Of a stretch of DNA of 64,000 nt, positions 8,327 to 16,356 are shown piece by piece. The DNA comes from Vogesella sp. LIG4 (GTDB lineage Bacteria > Pseudomonadota > Gammaproteobacteria > Burkholderiales > Chromobacteriaceae). The stretch spans positions 2,792,928-2,856,927 of the forward strand of contig NZ_LT607802.1 in the NCBI RefSeq assembly GCF_900090205.1, given 5' to 3'. How positions within the stretch are numbered: the stretch's first letter is position 1; each line of letters opens with the position of its first letter. The notes beneath the pieces are model-generated. The model made no database searches and was not told the DNA's origin. It saw only the letters and a program-made list of their open reading frames with translations. Both the position numbers and the translations under genes were made by a program.

Positions 8327-9246
8327 GCGGCCTCCAGGTAGGCGCCGTGCACCGCCGCGCCCAGCGCGTGGATCTGGTTGAGAAACTGCGCCAGGTAGGC
8401 GTGCAGCCCGCCGGCGAGGATGTTGTCGATCTGGTCGTAGCTCAGCTCGGCATGCAGGGTTGCGGCCAACCTTTTGGCGCGGTGGTCGGTATCGCCCTGG
8501 ATGCGTGGCAGCAGGTAGGCGATCTCGTCCACGCAGGCGCGCAGCGAGCGCGGCACGTCCGGGCGCAGGATCAGCAGCTCGGCCACCCGCCGCGCGCTCA
8601 GGCTGTCGCGGTACAGTTCGTGATAGGCCTCGAAGGCGCCCAGCGAGCGCAGCAGCGCACCCCACAGGTAGAAGTCGGCGGCGCTGTCGTCCAGTTCGTG
8701 GCCGATCAGGTGCGACTTCATGTCGATCAGCCGCGCCGTGCTGTCGGCGCGCTCCAGGAAGGAGCCCAGGCGGATGAAGGAATAGGCGTCGTTGCGCTGG
8801 ATGGTGCCGTAGGTGGTGCCGCGGAACTGGTTGACCCGCTCCTTCACCCAATCGAAGAAACCGGCCAGCGGGCGGCCCTCGGCCGCCATCTGCCGTGCTT
8901 CCAGCCAGCTGGCGTTGATGCTTTCCCATACCTCGCCGGAAATCTTGCCGCGCACGGCGTGGGCATTTTCGCGGGCGCGCTTCAGGCAGTTGATGATGCT
9001 GCTGGGGTTGGCCGCATCGAAGGCCATGAAGTGCAGTGCATCGCCGGCCGCCAGCTGGGGGTGGCGGGCGCGGCAGGCGTCCAGCGCGCCGGTGGTGGTC
9101 AGCGCGGCGACAATGTCCGCGCCGCCGCGGGACTGCGGCAGCAGCGACAGGCTGAGGGTTACGTCCAGCAGCCGTGCCAGGTTTTCGGCGCGCTCCATGT
9201 AGCGGCTCATCCAGTACAGCTGGGAAGCGGTGCGCGAGAGCATCAT
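8323..9246 (-). CDS. Alpha-E domain protein of the Anbu operon
   Basis: 307 mostly helical residues. The start MMLSRTASQLYWMSRYMERAENLARLLD is the conserved opening of the alpha-E family (DUF403), and GTTYGTIQRNDAYSFIRLGSFLERADSTARLID is its central conserved block. The biochemical role is not established. It is almost always coupled to a circularly permuted ATP-grasp and a transglutaminase, sometimes fused to the former. The start codon at 9246 is 2 bp from the ATP-grasp stop, and the stop overlaps the GNAT start. Cytoplasmic. Confidence 0.9.
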   Translation of the reverse strand: MMLSRTASQLYWMSRYMERAENLARLLDVTLSLSLLPQSRGGADIVAALTTTGALDACRARHPQLAAGDALHFMAFDAANPSSIINCLKRARENAHAVRGKISGEVWESINASWLEARQMAAEGRPLAGFFDWVKERVNQFRGTTYGTIQRNDAYSFIRLGSFLERADSTARLIDMKSHLIGHELDDSAADFYLWGALLRSLGAFEAYHELYRDSLSARRVAELLILRPDVPRSLRACVDEIAYLLPRIQGDTDHRAKRLAATLHAELSYDQIDNILAGGLHAYLAQFLNQIHALGAAVHGAYLEAA

Positions 9247-9248
9247 GA

Positions 9249-10676
9249 TCAGTCCTCCAGTATCCAGGTGTCCTTGGTGCCGCCACCCTGCGACGAATTC
9301 ACCACCAGCGAGCCCTGCTTGAGCGCCACCCGTGTCAGCCCGCCGGCCACCATATTGATTTCGCGGCCGGACAGTACGAAGGGGCGCAGGTCGATGTGGC
9401 GCGGCGCGATGCCGGCTTCCACAAAGGTGGGGCAGGACGACAGGCACAGCGTGGGCTGGGCGATGTAGTTGGCCGGGTCGGCGAGGATGCGCTGGCGGAA
9501 GTCTTCGATCTCGGCGCTGCTGGCCGCCGGGCCGATCAGCATGCCGTAGCCGCCGGCGCCGTGGACTTCCTTCACCACCAGGCTGGCCAGGTTGCTCAGC
9601 ACGTGCTCCAGCTCGGCCGGGCGGCGGCACATCCAGGTGGGCACGTTCTGCAGCAGCGGCTCCTCGCTCAGGTAGAAGCGGATCATGTCCGGCACATAGG
9701 GGTAGATGGATTTGTCATCCGCCACGCCGGTACCGATGGCATTGGCCAGGATCACCCCGCCGCTGCGGTATACCGACAGCAGCCCCGGCACGCCCAGCAT
9801 GCTGTCGGCGCGGAAGGCCAGCGGGTCGAGGAAGGCGTCGTCGATGCGGCGGTAGATCACGTCCACCTGCTTGTGGCCGGCGGTGGTGCGCATGTACACG
9901 CGGTTGTGCTTCACGAACAGGTCCTGGCCTTCCACCAGTTCCACCCCCATCTGCTGCGCCAGGAAGGCGTGCTCGAAGTAGGCGCTGTTGTGGTGGCCGG
10001 GGGTGAGCACCACCACGGTGGGGTTTTCCGCCAGGCTGGCGTGGCGCAGGGTGTGCAGCAGCAGGGTGGGGTAGTGCTGCACCGGCGCCACCGCGTGGCT
10101 GGCGAACAGCCCCGGGAACAGCCGCATCATCATCTTGCGGTTTTCCAGCATGTAGGACACGCCGGAGGGCACGCGCAGATTGTCTTCCAGCACGTAGAAG
10201 TTGCCGTCGCTGTGGCGGATCACGTCCACGCCGGTGATGTGCGCATAGATGCGGTGCGGCAGGTCCAGCCCCTGCATTGCCGGCTGGTACTGGCTGTTGG
10301 AGAACACCTGCTCGGCGGGAATGATGCCGGCCTTCACGATGTGCTGCTCGTGGTAGATGTCGTGCAGGAAGGCGTTCAGCGCGGTGACGCGCTGACGCAT
10401 GCCGGCTTCCAGCGTGTGCCAGTCGCTGGCCGGGATGATGCGCGGCACGATGTCGAAGGGAATCAGCCGCTCGGCGCCGGAATCGTCGCCGTATACGGCG
10501 AAGGTGATGCCGACGCGGTGGAACATCAGGTCGGCTTCGGCGCGCTTGCGTGCCAGGGTCTGTGGCGTCAGCGAGTGCAGCCAGTGGGCAAAGTCGCGGT
10601 AGTGCGGGCGGATCCCCCCGCTGGCGAGCAGCATTTCGTCGTAGTGGTGCGCTTCGGGCAAGGTCAGGGCATGCAT
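9249..10676 (-). CDS. Circularly permuted ATP-grasp protein (predicted peptide-forming ligase)
   Basis: 475 residues of the DUF404/DUF407 (CP_ATPgrasp) type. Conserved blocks are HRVGITFAVYGD, IPFDIVPRIIPASDW, RIYAHITGVDVIR, YVLEDNLRVPSGVSYMLENR, GGVILANAIGTGVADDKSIY, VKEVHGAGGYGMLIGP and the C-terminal QGGGTKDTWIL. ATP-grasp enzymes join a carboxylate to an amine with ATP through an acyl phosphate, so this is the expected synthetic enzyme of the Anbu cluster; the substrates are unknown. It is the first gene of the operon, with a purine-rich AAAAGGAAAAGGA stretch upstream as ribosome site and promoter sequence presumably in the 250-bp gap shared with the divergent diguanylate cyclase. Confidence 0.9.
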   Translation of the reverse strand: MHALTLPEAHHYDEMLLASGGIRPHYRDFAHWLHSLTPQTLARKRAEADLMFHRVGITFAVYGDDSGAERLIPFDIVPRIIPASDWHTLEAGMRQRVTALNAFLHDIYHEQHIVKAGIIPAEQVFSNSQYQPAMQGLDLPHRIYAHITGVDVIRHSDGNFYVLEDNLRVPSGVSYMLENRKMMMRLFPGLFASHAVAPVQHYPTLLLHTLRHASLAENPTVVVLTPGHHNSAYFEHAFLAQQMGVELVEGQDLFVKHNRVYMRTTAGHKQVDVIYRRIDDAFLDPLAFRADSMLGVPGLLSVYRSGGVILANAIGTGVADDKSIYPYVPDMIRFYLSEEPLLQNVPTWMCRRPAELEHVLSNLASLVVKEVHGAGGYGMLIGPAASSAEIEDFRQRILADPANYIAQPTLCLSSCPTFVEAGIAPRHIDLRPFVLSGREINMVAGGLTRVALKQGSLVVNSSQGGGTKDTWILED

Positions 10677-10896
10677 GTCGCGTCCTTTTCCTTTTAAGGG
10701 TGGGTAGTCACCCTAAACCCAACAGCAATAGCTGTACCAGCGACCTATTTATTGAAATATGGGGTGTGTAACAATGGTTTTATAGAAATGATGCAGCAGG
10801 GGGTGGATATGCCGTCTCAATATGGTGCAGCGTGCCCCATCTTGGCACCCGGAACGTGCGGCTGCTACAGCTTGCCGCCACGCTTTACCTGCCCGT

Positions 10897-10910
10897 ATAT
10901 TGCGCAATAT
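10897..10910. promoter_or_regulatory. 14-bp perfect palindrome upstream of the diguanylate cyclase
   Basis: ATATTGCGCAATAT is a perfect dyad 20 bp before the chosen start codon, in the 254-bp gap between the divergent Anbu operon and cyclase gene. A short direct repeat TTATTGAAATA also occurs twice in the gap (about 10749 and 10914). It could be an operator; no regulator is identified. Confidence 0.35.
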
Positions 10911-10930
10911 CAATTATTGAAATAACCGCT

Positions 10931-12529
10931 ATGCCGCCAATCTTTACCGAACAATCCCGCAGCCCGGGCAGCACGGTCGTCGGTGTATACCGGCCGTTGT
11001 CGCTGGCGGTGCTGTGGCAGGGCGGTAATGTGGCGGCACGCTGCTATCTGCTGCTGGCCTGGCTGTTGTCGCTGGGGCTGTGCCTGTGGCTGGGCGTGGT
11101 GCAGCTGTATGGCGGCTGGTACGGTTTTCAGGCGAATGTGGGCGAGCTGTCCTTCGTCATCAGCATCTACCCGCCGCTGACCATCGCCACGCTGTGGGTG
11201 CTGTGGTTCGGCTATGCCTGGGGCGCGCTGCTGGCCTATCTCACCACGCTGATGATCGGCGTTCTCTCCGGCTTGTCACCGGGCTGGTGCGTGCTGTTTG
11301 CCTTTGCCAACCCGCTTGGCCTGCTGGTGATGGCGCAGGTCTATCACCATGTCAATGTGCGCTATGTGCCGTCGTCGCTGGCATCGCTGCTGTTTTTCGT
11401 GACGGTCTGCTTCATTTCCGGCGTGTCCAGCGCCACCGGTTCCTTCATCTGGAGTTACAGCAACAAGCTGTCGGCACTGGGCGCGTTCCAGGCCTGGCAG
11501 GGCTGGTGGACCGGCAACTTCCTGCAGACGGTGCTGACCTGCGGCCCCTTGCTGCTGCTGACGCCGTGGTTGCAGCGCTGGCGCGACTACCGTTGGCCGC
11601 AAGTCGGGGACAGGCCGATGCTGCAATCGCACTGGGTGCGGCTGCTGGCACTGTTGTCGCTGGCGGGGGTGCTGGCTTTCCTGTGGCTATCCTTCCTGCT
11701 GGCGGATCGCAGCGTGATGACGCTGGGCGGTGACAGCTCCGGCGCCTGGCAGCAGCGCGCCATGCTGTACCGCGATTCGGCAATGGCGGTGTACTGGGTG
11801 CTGTCGGTGCTGCTGTTTGCCGTGGTGTTCCTTGGCTACCGCCTGTTCCGCCAGCGCACCTTGCAACTGAAACTGGCCGCGGAGCGGGTAGCCTATGAGC
11901 GCGACCTGGCGCTGCGGCGGCAGAGCGAATCGGAAGTGGCGCGCCAGGCCTTGCACCAGCTCAACCTGGAGTTGGCCGCACGCATGAACGAGGTGGAGCA
12001 GTTGCAGGCGCAACTGCACGAACAGGCCAGCCGCGACCCGCTCACCGCCCTGTACAACCGCCGCTATCTGCACCAGCGCCTGCCGCAGCTGCTGCAGCGC
12101 GCCGAGCGCAACGGCAAGCCGCTGTGCCTGGTGCTGATCGACCTGGATCATTTCAAGGTGGTGAACGACCAGCACGGCCACGCCATTGGCGATGCCGCGC
12201 TGAAACAGTTTGCCGCGCTGTTCTGTGGTCTGCTGCAGCCGGAAGACATTGCCGCGCGCTACGGCGGCGAGGAGTTCTGCCTGGTGCTGCCGCAGCGCAG
12301 CGTCGAGCAGGTTGAGGTGCTGCTGCACAATCTGCAGGCCGCCTATGGCGGGCTGCGCATCGCCTGCAAGCAGGGGGAGCTCAGTGGCTTGAGTTTTTCC
12401 GCCGGCATTGCCTTCATGGATGGAACGCAGAGCGAAGACGCGCTGCTGCAGCAGGCGGATGCCGCGCTGTACCAGGCCAAGGCGCAGGGCCGCCATACCT
12501 GGCGCCTGTACGAGCCCTGGCTGGAATAA
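10931..12529 (+). CDS. Membrane-bound diguanylate cyclase (MASE-like sensor + GGDEF)
   Basis: 532 residues from ATG 10931; an in-frame GTG at 10832 would add 33 residues that look like leader sequence. The N-terminal 300 residues hold roughly eight hydrophobic helices, resembling a MASE1-type integral membrane sensor, then a coiled-coil linker (about 330-375) and a GGDEF domain. The active motif is GGEEF at residues 445-449, which is catalytically competent. The RxxD inhibitory site five residues upstream is absent (QPED), so product inhibition through that site is not expected. It makes cyclic-di-GMP from two GTP. Monocistronic, divergent from the Anbu operon. Confidence 0.82.
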   Translation: MPPIFTEQSRSPGSTVVGVYRPLSLAVLWQGGNVAARCYLLLAWLLSLGLCLWLGVVQLYGGWYGFQANVGELSFVISIYPPLTIATLWVLWFGYAWGALLAYLTTLMIGVLSGLSPGWCVLFAFANPLGLLVMAQVYHHVNVRYVPSSLASLLFFVTVCFISGVSSATGSFIWSYSNKLSALGAFQAWQGWWTGNFLQTVLTCGPLLLLTPWLQRWRDYRWPQVGDRPMLQSHWVRLLALLSLAGVLAFLWLSFLLADRSVMTLGGDSSGAWQQRAMLYRDSAMAVYWVLSVLLFAVVFLGYRLFRQRTLQLKLAAERVAYERDLALRRQSESEVARQALHQLNLELAARMNEVEQLQAQLHEQASRDPLTALYNRRYLHQRLPQLLQRAERNGKPLCLVLIDLDHFKVVNDQHGHAIGDAALKQFAALFCGLLQPEDIAARYGGEEFCLVLPQRSVEQVEVLLHNLQAAYGGLRIACKQGELSGLSFSAGIAFMDGTQSEDALLQQADAALYQAKAQGRHTWRLYEPWLE

Positions 12530-12588
12530 GGGCAGCGCGCACCGCTGGCCGCGGCATGCGGCCAACCATGGCGGGCGACAAAACAAAA

Positions 12589-12610
12589 GTGCCCCGCACG
12601 GGCGGGGCAC
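12589..12610 (-). terminator. Terminator-like hairpin, minus strand
   Basis: The 9-bp stem GTGCCCCGC / GCGGGGCAC with a 4-base loop has on the minus strand a downstream TTTTGTTTTG run. It would end transcription from azoR after the repeat element, and may also help end the convergent cyclase transcript. Confidence 0.65.
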
Positions 12611-12658
12611 AACAGGAGCAGGAGGAGGGCGGCTGGTGTTAGCTAGCCAGAGAGTGCC

Positions 12659-12766
12659 GACAAAGTCCTTTCGCACCGCGAAAGGACTTTGTTTTATAAA
12701 CAGGAAGGCTGCCGATTCAGCAACTTGGCTGGAGCGGCCCGGCTGTGCCGGGTCCGGTAGAGCCAG
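12659..12766 (+). repeat. Interspersed element of about 110 bp, copy A
   Basis: It starts with a strong hairpin (AAAGTCCTTTCG / CGAAAGGACTTT, then GTTTT), continues with AAACAGGAAGGCTG, and has a second hairpin around GCGGCCCGGC...GCCGGGT. A clearly related copy lies at 48488-48597. The differences are compensated in the stem (TCCTTTCG versus CCCTTGCG with matching partners), which suggests the structure is conserved. Copy A lies between the convergent cyclase and azoR genes and its first hairpin can serve as a terminator. Confidence 0.75.
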
Positions 12767-12796
12767 CGCGAAGTAGCTGGCCAGCAGCCTGCTGCA

Positions 12797-13399
12797 TCAG
12801 GCTGCGGCGATGGCGGCCTTGGCAGCGGTGAGTGCCGCTTCACGGGCGTCGCCACCCATGGCCACACCTTCGGCGCGGATGAACTGCACGTCGGTAATGC
12901 CGAGGAAGCCGAGCACGGTCTTCAGGTAGTCTTCCTGAAAGTCCATCAGCTTGCCCTGCTCATTGCTGTAGACACCACCACGCGACGACACCACGTATAC
13001 CTTCTTGCCACCGGCCAGGCCTACCGGGCCGTTTTCGGTGTACTTGAAGGTGCGGCCGGCTACGGCTACGCGGTCGATCCATGCCTTCAGCTGCGACGGG
13101 ATGGAGAAGTTGTACATCGGTGCGCCGATCACCAGAATCTCGGCAGCCATGAATTCGCCGATCAGCTGCTCGCTGCGGGCGGCTTCCTTGCGCTGCAGCT
13201 CGTTCCAGTCGGTCTGTTCGGTAAAGGCGGCGCCGAGGATTTCGCCGGACAGGTGCGGAATCTCGCTCTGAGCCAGGTCGTGGTACACCACGTCGGTTTT
13301 GCCGTGGCGGTCGAGCAGGGTGTCCACCAGTGCCTGGGTCAGGCCACGGGAAACGGAATTGGCGGCGAGGATGCTGGAATCGAGGTGCAGGATTTTCAT
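12797..13399 (-). CDS. azoR: FMN-dependent NADH-azoreductase
   Basis: 200 residues of the flavodoxin-like AzoR family. MKILHLDSSILAANSVSRGLT is the FMN phosphate-binding start, GAPMYNFSIPSQLKAWIDRV the conserved core, and SSRGGVYS the second FMN contact. It reduces quinones and azo compounds in the cytoplasm using NADH. ATG 13399 is chosen because GGAG lies upstream; an in-frame extension to 13432 has no family similarity. It is transcribed away from the adjacent LysR-type gene, the classic arrangement for a LysR-controlled reductase. Confidence 0.92.
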   Translation of the reverse strand: MKILHLDSSILAANSVSRGLTQALVDTLLDRHGKTDVVYHDLAQSEIPHLSGEILGAAFTEQTDWNELQRKEAARSEQLIGEFMAAEILVIGAPMYNFSIPSQLKAWIDRVAVAGRTFKYTENGPVGLAGGKKVYVVSSRGGVYSNEQGKLMDFQEDYLKTVLGFLGITDVQFIRAEGVAMGGDAREAALTAAKAAIAAA

Positions 13400-13521
13400 G
13401 TTGCGGCTCCGGGGTGGTTGATTGCCGCGCACTGCGGCGATGGGTGTACTGTAGAACCGTTACCAATTCGCCACTAGACGGCTAAAATCGGATTCATTGT
13501 TCCATCGGTGGGATAATCGCC

Positions 13522-14460
13522 ATGCAAGACCTGAATGACCTGCTGTTCTTCGCCAAGGTGGTGGAGCATGGCGGCTTCAATGCCGCCAGCCGCCAGCTGG
13601 GCATCCCCAAATCGCGGCTGTCGCGGCGGGTGGCGGAGCTGGAAACGCGGCTGGGGGTGCGCCTGCTGCAGCGGACCACGCGGCGGCTGGCGCTCACCGA
13701 AGTGGGCGCCCAGTACTACCAGCACTGCCAGGCCATGCTGGCCGAAGCCGAGGCGGCGGCGGATACTATCGCCCGTCACACCGCCGAGCCGCGCGGCCTG
13801 GTGCGCGTCAGCTGCCCGGAGTTGCTGGCCAAGTCGCTGTTGTCCGGCCTGCTGCCGGAATTCATGGCGCGCTACCCGCAGGTGCGCATCGTGCTGGAAG
13901 TGACCGGCCGCCGCGTCGACCTGATCAACGACGGCATCGACGTGGCACTGCGCGTGCGGTTGAAGCTGGACGACAGCGCCAGCGTGGTGGCCCGGCCGTT
14001 GTCACAGAGCGAGAGTGCGCTGGTGGCCAGCCCGGCGCTGATTGCCGAGCTGGGGGAGCCGCAGCAGCCGGCGGCGCTGGCCGGCTGGCCAGCACTGGTG
14101 ATGAGCCGCCCCGACGGCCGCGCCGAATGGCCGCTGCTGGATGAAGTTGGGCAGCTGTACAAGGTGGACATCGCCGCACCACGGCTGATGACCGACGACC
14201 TGCTGGTGCTGCGCGAGGCGGCCATTGCCGGCAGCGGCGTGGCACTGCTGCCGCTGATGGTGTGCCACGACGCGCTGGCCGACGGCCGCCTGCAGCGGCT
14301 GCTGCCGGGCTACAGCACGCCGGACGGCATCCTGCACCTGGCCTTCACCGGCCGCCGTCACCTGATTCCGGCAGTGCGCGCCTTCATCGACTTCCTGGTG
14401 GACACCGTACCGACGCGCCTGGAAAGCAGCATGGTGCAGGTGATGGCCTGCCCGCAGTAG
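13522..14460 (+). CDS. LysR-family transcriptional regulator
   Basis: 312 residues: a winged-helix N-terminus (DLLFFAKVVEHGGFNAASRQLGIPKSRLSRRVAELE, about 6-42) and a periplasmic-binding-protein-like effector domain (about 90-300). It diverges from azoR across a gap of about 120 bp and most likely regulates it and itself, perhaps in response to quinones or electrophiles. The effector is not predictable from the sequence. The accessory cassette island begins right after its stop codon. Confidence 0.9.
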   Translation: MQDLNDLLFFAKVVEHGGFNAASRQLGIPKSRLSRRVAELETRLGVRLLQRTTRRLALTEVGAQYYQHCQAMLAEAEAAADTIARHTAEPRGLVRVSCPELLAKSLLSGLLPEFMARYPQVRIVLEVTGRRVDLINDGIDVALRVRLKLDDSASVVARPLSQSESALVASPALIAELGEPQQPAALAGWPALVMSRPDGRAEWPLLDEVGQLYKVDIAAPRLMTDDLLVLREAAIAGSGVALLPLMVCHDALADGRLQRLLPGYSTPDGILHLAFTGRRHLIPAVRAFIDFLVDTVPTRLESSMVQVMACPQ

Positions 14461-14824
14461 GAGGAGGTTGGCCGGGGTGGACAGTCTGTCCAGTGGTGGC
14501 AATGTTCGCTACCGGCCAGGAGCGGACGTCGGGGAAATTGCTCCAAAGCAGCCATAGGCAAGAGATGCTCACAGGATGACAACTGAGAGTGCGGCTGGCA
14601 CAATCCCTACGTCATTGGCTGCGCCACGTATGACTGCCATATATTCTCGTAGATATTGCCTGGAATCTTCAGGTTGCCTGTATCGGCAAGGCTTCCTAGC
14701 TGCCGTGCTATCCAGGATATACAGCACTCTGCCAGTATTATGCGGCTGAAATGCCATCTATTTTACGTTAGGCATCACATCACTTAGCAAGTTACGTATC
14801 ACAATCAATAAGGGAGAATTGCAT
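14461..14824. other. Non-coding left edge of the cassette island
   Basis: 364 bp with no convincing gene. It starts with a degraded motif (GGTTGGCCGGGG at 14466) and then becomes AT-richer, ending in the attC-type core GTTAGGC at 14767-14773. A matching left arm is not clear. No integrase gene and no recognisable attI site were seen. Confidence 0.5.
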
Positions 14825-15145
14825 ATGATTATTTGGGGGTCGGGTGGTGGAGGTGCTGACCTTGGCCAAGTTGAACTTCGCCAGTGTCTCACCTGTGAGA
14901 AAGAGCGACCGTTCAAGCTCATTCTTCAATACCGGTATGCGCACCTCTACTACTTGCGTTGGGTCACAGAAAAGAAATACCACTTGGCGTGCGATGTCTG
15001 TCGACGAGGGTGGGAACTCAACACCGAAGAAGTCGAGGCGAAACTCGAAAAAAGTCCAATTCCTTTCATGACTCGTTACGGCTGGACGTTTCTTGTCGGG
15101 TTTGTCGCGTTGGTAATAATTGCGGTAAATCTAGGTAGTCACTGA
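14825..15145 (+). CDS. Small zinc-ribbon membrane protein (cassette gene)
   Basis: 106 residues. Two Cys-X2-Cys pairs (Cys21/Cys24 and Cys56/Cys59) suggest a zinc ribbon; a single transmembrane helix follows at about 86-102, so the ribbon is probably cytoplasmic with a C-terminal tail anchor. The MIIWGSGG opening and CEKERPF phrase resemble small zinc-ribbon proteins seen in integron cassettes of other proteobacteria, from memory. ATG 14825 was chosen with GGGAG about 9 bases upstream; a TTG six bases earlier is less likely. Function unknown. It is the first recognisable cassette gene and its stop codon lies at the left arm of the next attC-like site. Confidence 0.65.
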   Translation: MIIWGSGGGGADLGQVELRQCLTCEKERPFKLILQYRYAHLYYLRWVTEKKYHLACDVCRRGWELNTEEVEAKLEKSPIPFMTRYGWTFLVGFVALVIIAVNLGSH

Positions 15146-15213
15146 TCTTCAATTAATCATTCCGTCGGACCTGCGCGAAAAATCGCGCAGTCCGGTGAAT
15201 TAAGACGTTAGAT
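15144..15213 (+). repeat. attC-like recombination site after the zinc-ribbon cassette
   Basis: The right core is GTTAGAT (15207-15213). The arms CGGACCTGCGCG (15166-15177) and CGCGCAGTCCG (15184-15194) pair except for one extra C on the left, like the extrahelical base typical of attC folding. The outer arm TAATCATTCCG pairs loosely with CGGTGAATTA. The left core is degenerate. Confidence 0.6.
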
Positions 15214-15233
15214 AACCGAGTAAGGGGAAATCT

Positions 15234-15893
15234 ATGCAAAGAGGGTTGTGTTTAAAAAAATGCAGCTGGTTCGTTGGCATAGTGTTATTGCTATTACTGG
15301 CCTCTGGCTGTGCAACGTTAGACCCGTCTGCTAAAAAATATACGCTCAAAGATATTGATTCGTCGAAAGGGGTTGTTGTCGGTACTGTATTTGAGCGCTC
15401 GGTATTTACACCTTATGGTGCCTATTTCTATATTCAATCTCCCAATGGCGAAAAAGTGGTTCTTTCCAGTGGAGCAGGCTCCGGGTGTTGCGCGATCATC
15501 AATACTCCCCCTAAAATACCTAAAGGTGTGGGTAGCCCATTTGCGCTTCAACTTCCTCCCGGAAAATATCAAGTTGTCGGTTGGGCTCTTGACTATGGTA
15601 GTTTTAACAAGTCGTCCCTTTCCCCAGAAACCCCTGTTGAATTCGAGGTGATTGCCGGTGAGGTTGGCTATCTAGGGCGATTTGATGCCAATAGGTTCTT
15701 AGAAATTGCCTCGATTCACGACAACTTTGAAGAGGATATTGTCTACATCAATAAGAGCTTTCCCCCTCTAAACAGCGCTCCGATTACGAATCACGCAATC
15801 GGCATAAAGGGATGGTGGTTGCCGAATCCTGCAGGCAAAGAAGTTCTTGAAAGAATGGGCACGCAAAGCAACTCTTGTGAACAGTGCAAGTGA
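15234..15893 (+). CDS. Predicted lipoprotein of unknown function (cassette gene)
   Basis: 219 residues. N-terminal signal with lipobox LASGC (Cys26), so it is predicted to be lipidated in the envelope. The remainder is beta-rich with no domain I recognise; notable segments are FTPYGAYFYIQSPNGEKVV, LQLPPGKYQVVGW (resembling a carboxypeptidase-regulatory-like beta fold) and a Cys-rich end (CEQCK). ATG 15234 has AAGGGGA about 7 bases upstream. It fills its own cassette between two attC-like sites. AT-richer codon use than chromosomal neighbours. Confidence 0.65.
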   Translation: MQRGLCLKKCSWFVGIVLLLLLASGCATLDPSAKKYTLKDIDSSKGVVVGTVFERSVFTPYGAYFYIQSPNGEKVVLSSGAGSGCCAIINTPPKIPKGVGSPFALQLPPGKYQVVGWALDYGSFNKSSLSPETPVEFEVIAGEVGYLGRFDANRFLEIASIHDNFEEDIVYINKSFPPLNSAPITNHAIGIKGWWLPNPAGKEVLERMGTQSNSCEQCK

Positions 15894-15957
15894 TCAACCC
15901 ATTCACTCCTCCAGGCTGCACGAAAAGCCGGGCGGTCCGGTTATTTTCACGTTAGCC
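15889..15957 (+). repeat. attC-like site after the lipoprotein cassette
   Basis: It ends in GTTAGCC (15951-15957), which departs from GTTRRRY at one position. The inner arms CCTCCAGGCT and AGCCGGGCGG pair at 8 of 10 positions around an 8-base loop. The left core is poorly conserved (GATCAAC). Confidence 0.5.
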
Positions 15958-16120
15958 CCTGGGCTAGGTTGGCCGCAAGCTTAGCACTCAGCACCGCACA
16001 GTGGCAGCACATGACCGTCTGCTTTTTAGGGGCCGGTCTTACTTGGCCTTCGCAGCAAGAGGGCCACATCAGGGGCTGGGTTGCCGCGGTGGCTCCGCAT
16101 GGGTGCGCTCATAACGCAAT
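15958..16120. other. Gene-less cassette
   Basis: Between two attC-like sites there is no frame with a convincing start, ribosome site or protein character; the best open frame would begin with TTG inside the dispersed 10-mer. This piece holds the only exact copy of that 10-mer in the array (15968-15977). Non-coding cassettes are known from chromosomal integrons and may carry promoters or RNAs; none is evident here. Confidence 0.5.
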
Positions 16121-16192
16121 ACCTAACACTTCATTCCAGCGGACCGCCAAAAAGTTGTGCTTTTTGTCGCCCGATGAATTCAAACGTTAATC
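16121..16192 (+). repeat. attC-like site of the gene-less cassette
   Basis: The left core ACCTAAC (16121-16127) fits RYYYAAC; the right core is GTTAATC (16186-16192). The central arms CAAAAAG / CTTTTTG form a 7-bp stem over TTGTG. TTCAT in the left arm can pair with ATGAA in the right arm. The length of 72 bp is normal for attC. Confidence 0.65.
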
Positions 16193-16356
16193 GTCCGCTT
16201 TCCGACGTGCCGACCGTCGCCTTTGGGTTGACAATTGCCGCATAGCTGGAAGTATTTGTTCGAATGGAAAGACATATCCAATGTGAGCATGCCTGCTAAC
16301 ACTGCATTCAACCCTGACGCGCCAAAGCACTTCGGTTAATTTGAAAATTAGAAACT
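16193..16356. other. Cassette leader with recurrent non-coding sequence
   Basis: No gene. It begins with GTCCGCTTTCC and then TTTGGGTTGACAATTGCC; related strings follow the attC cores near 17758 and 19700. A weak, very short attC-like element (about 16294-16341, CTAAC...GGTTAAT) lies before the next gene. Confidence 0.4.

Noticed and set aside
10809..10820. ATGCCGTCTCAA, one mismatch from the Neisseria 12-base uptake sequence ATGCCGTCTGAA.
   Set aside because: A single near-match is not surprising in 64 kb on two strands, and no exact Neisseria DUS was seen. The window's own repeated motif is different.
14569..14757. Minus-strand open frame of 62 codons at the left edge of the cassette island.
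   Set aside because: No ribosome site or recognisable protein character, and opposite orientation to the cassettes. It could be real but is not supported.
15969..16190. 73-codon open frame in the gene-less cassette.
   Set aside because: It would start with TTG inside the dispersed 10-mer and runs through the attC-like hairpin to its stop in the right core.
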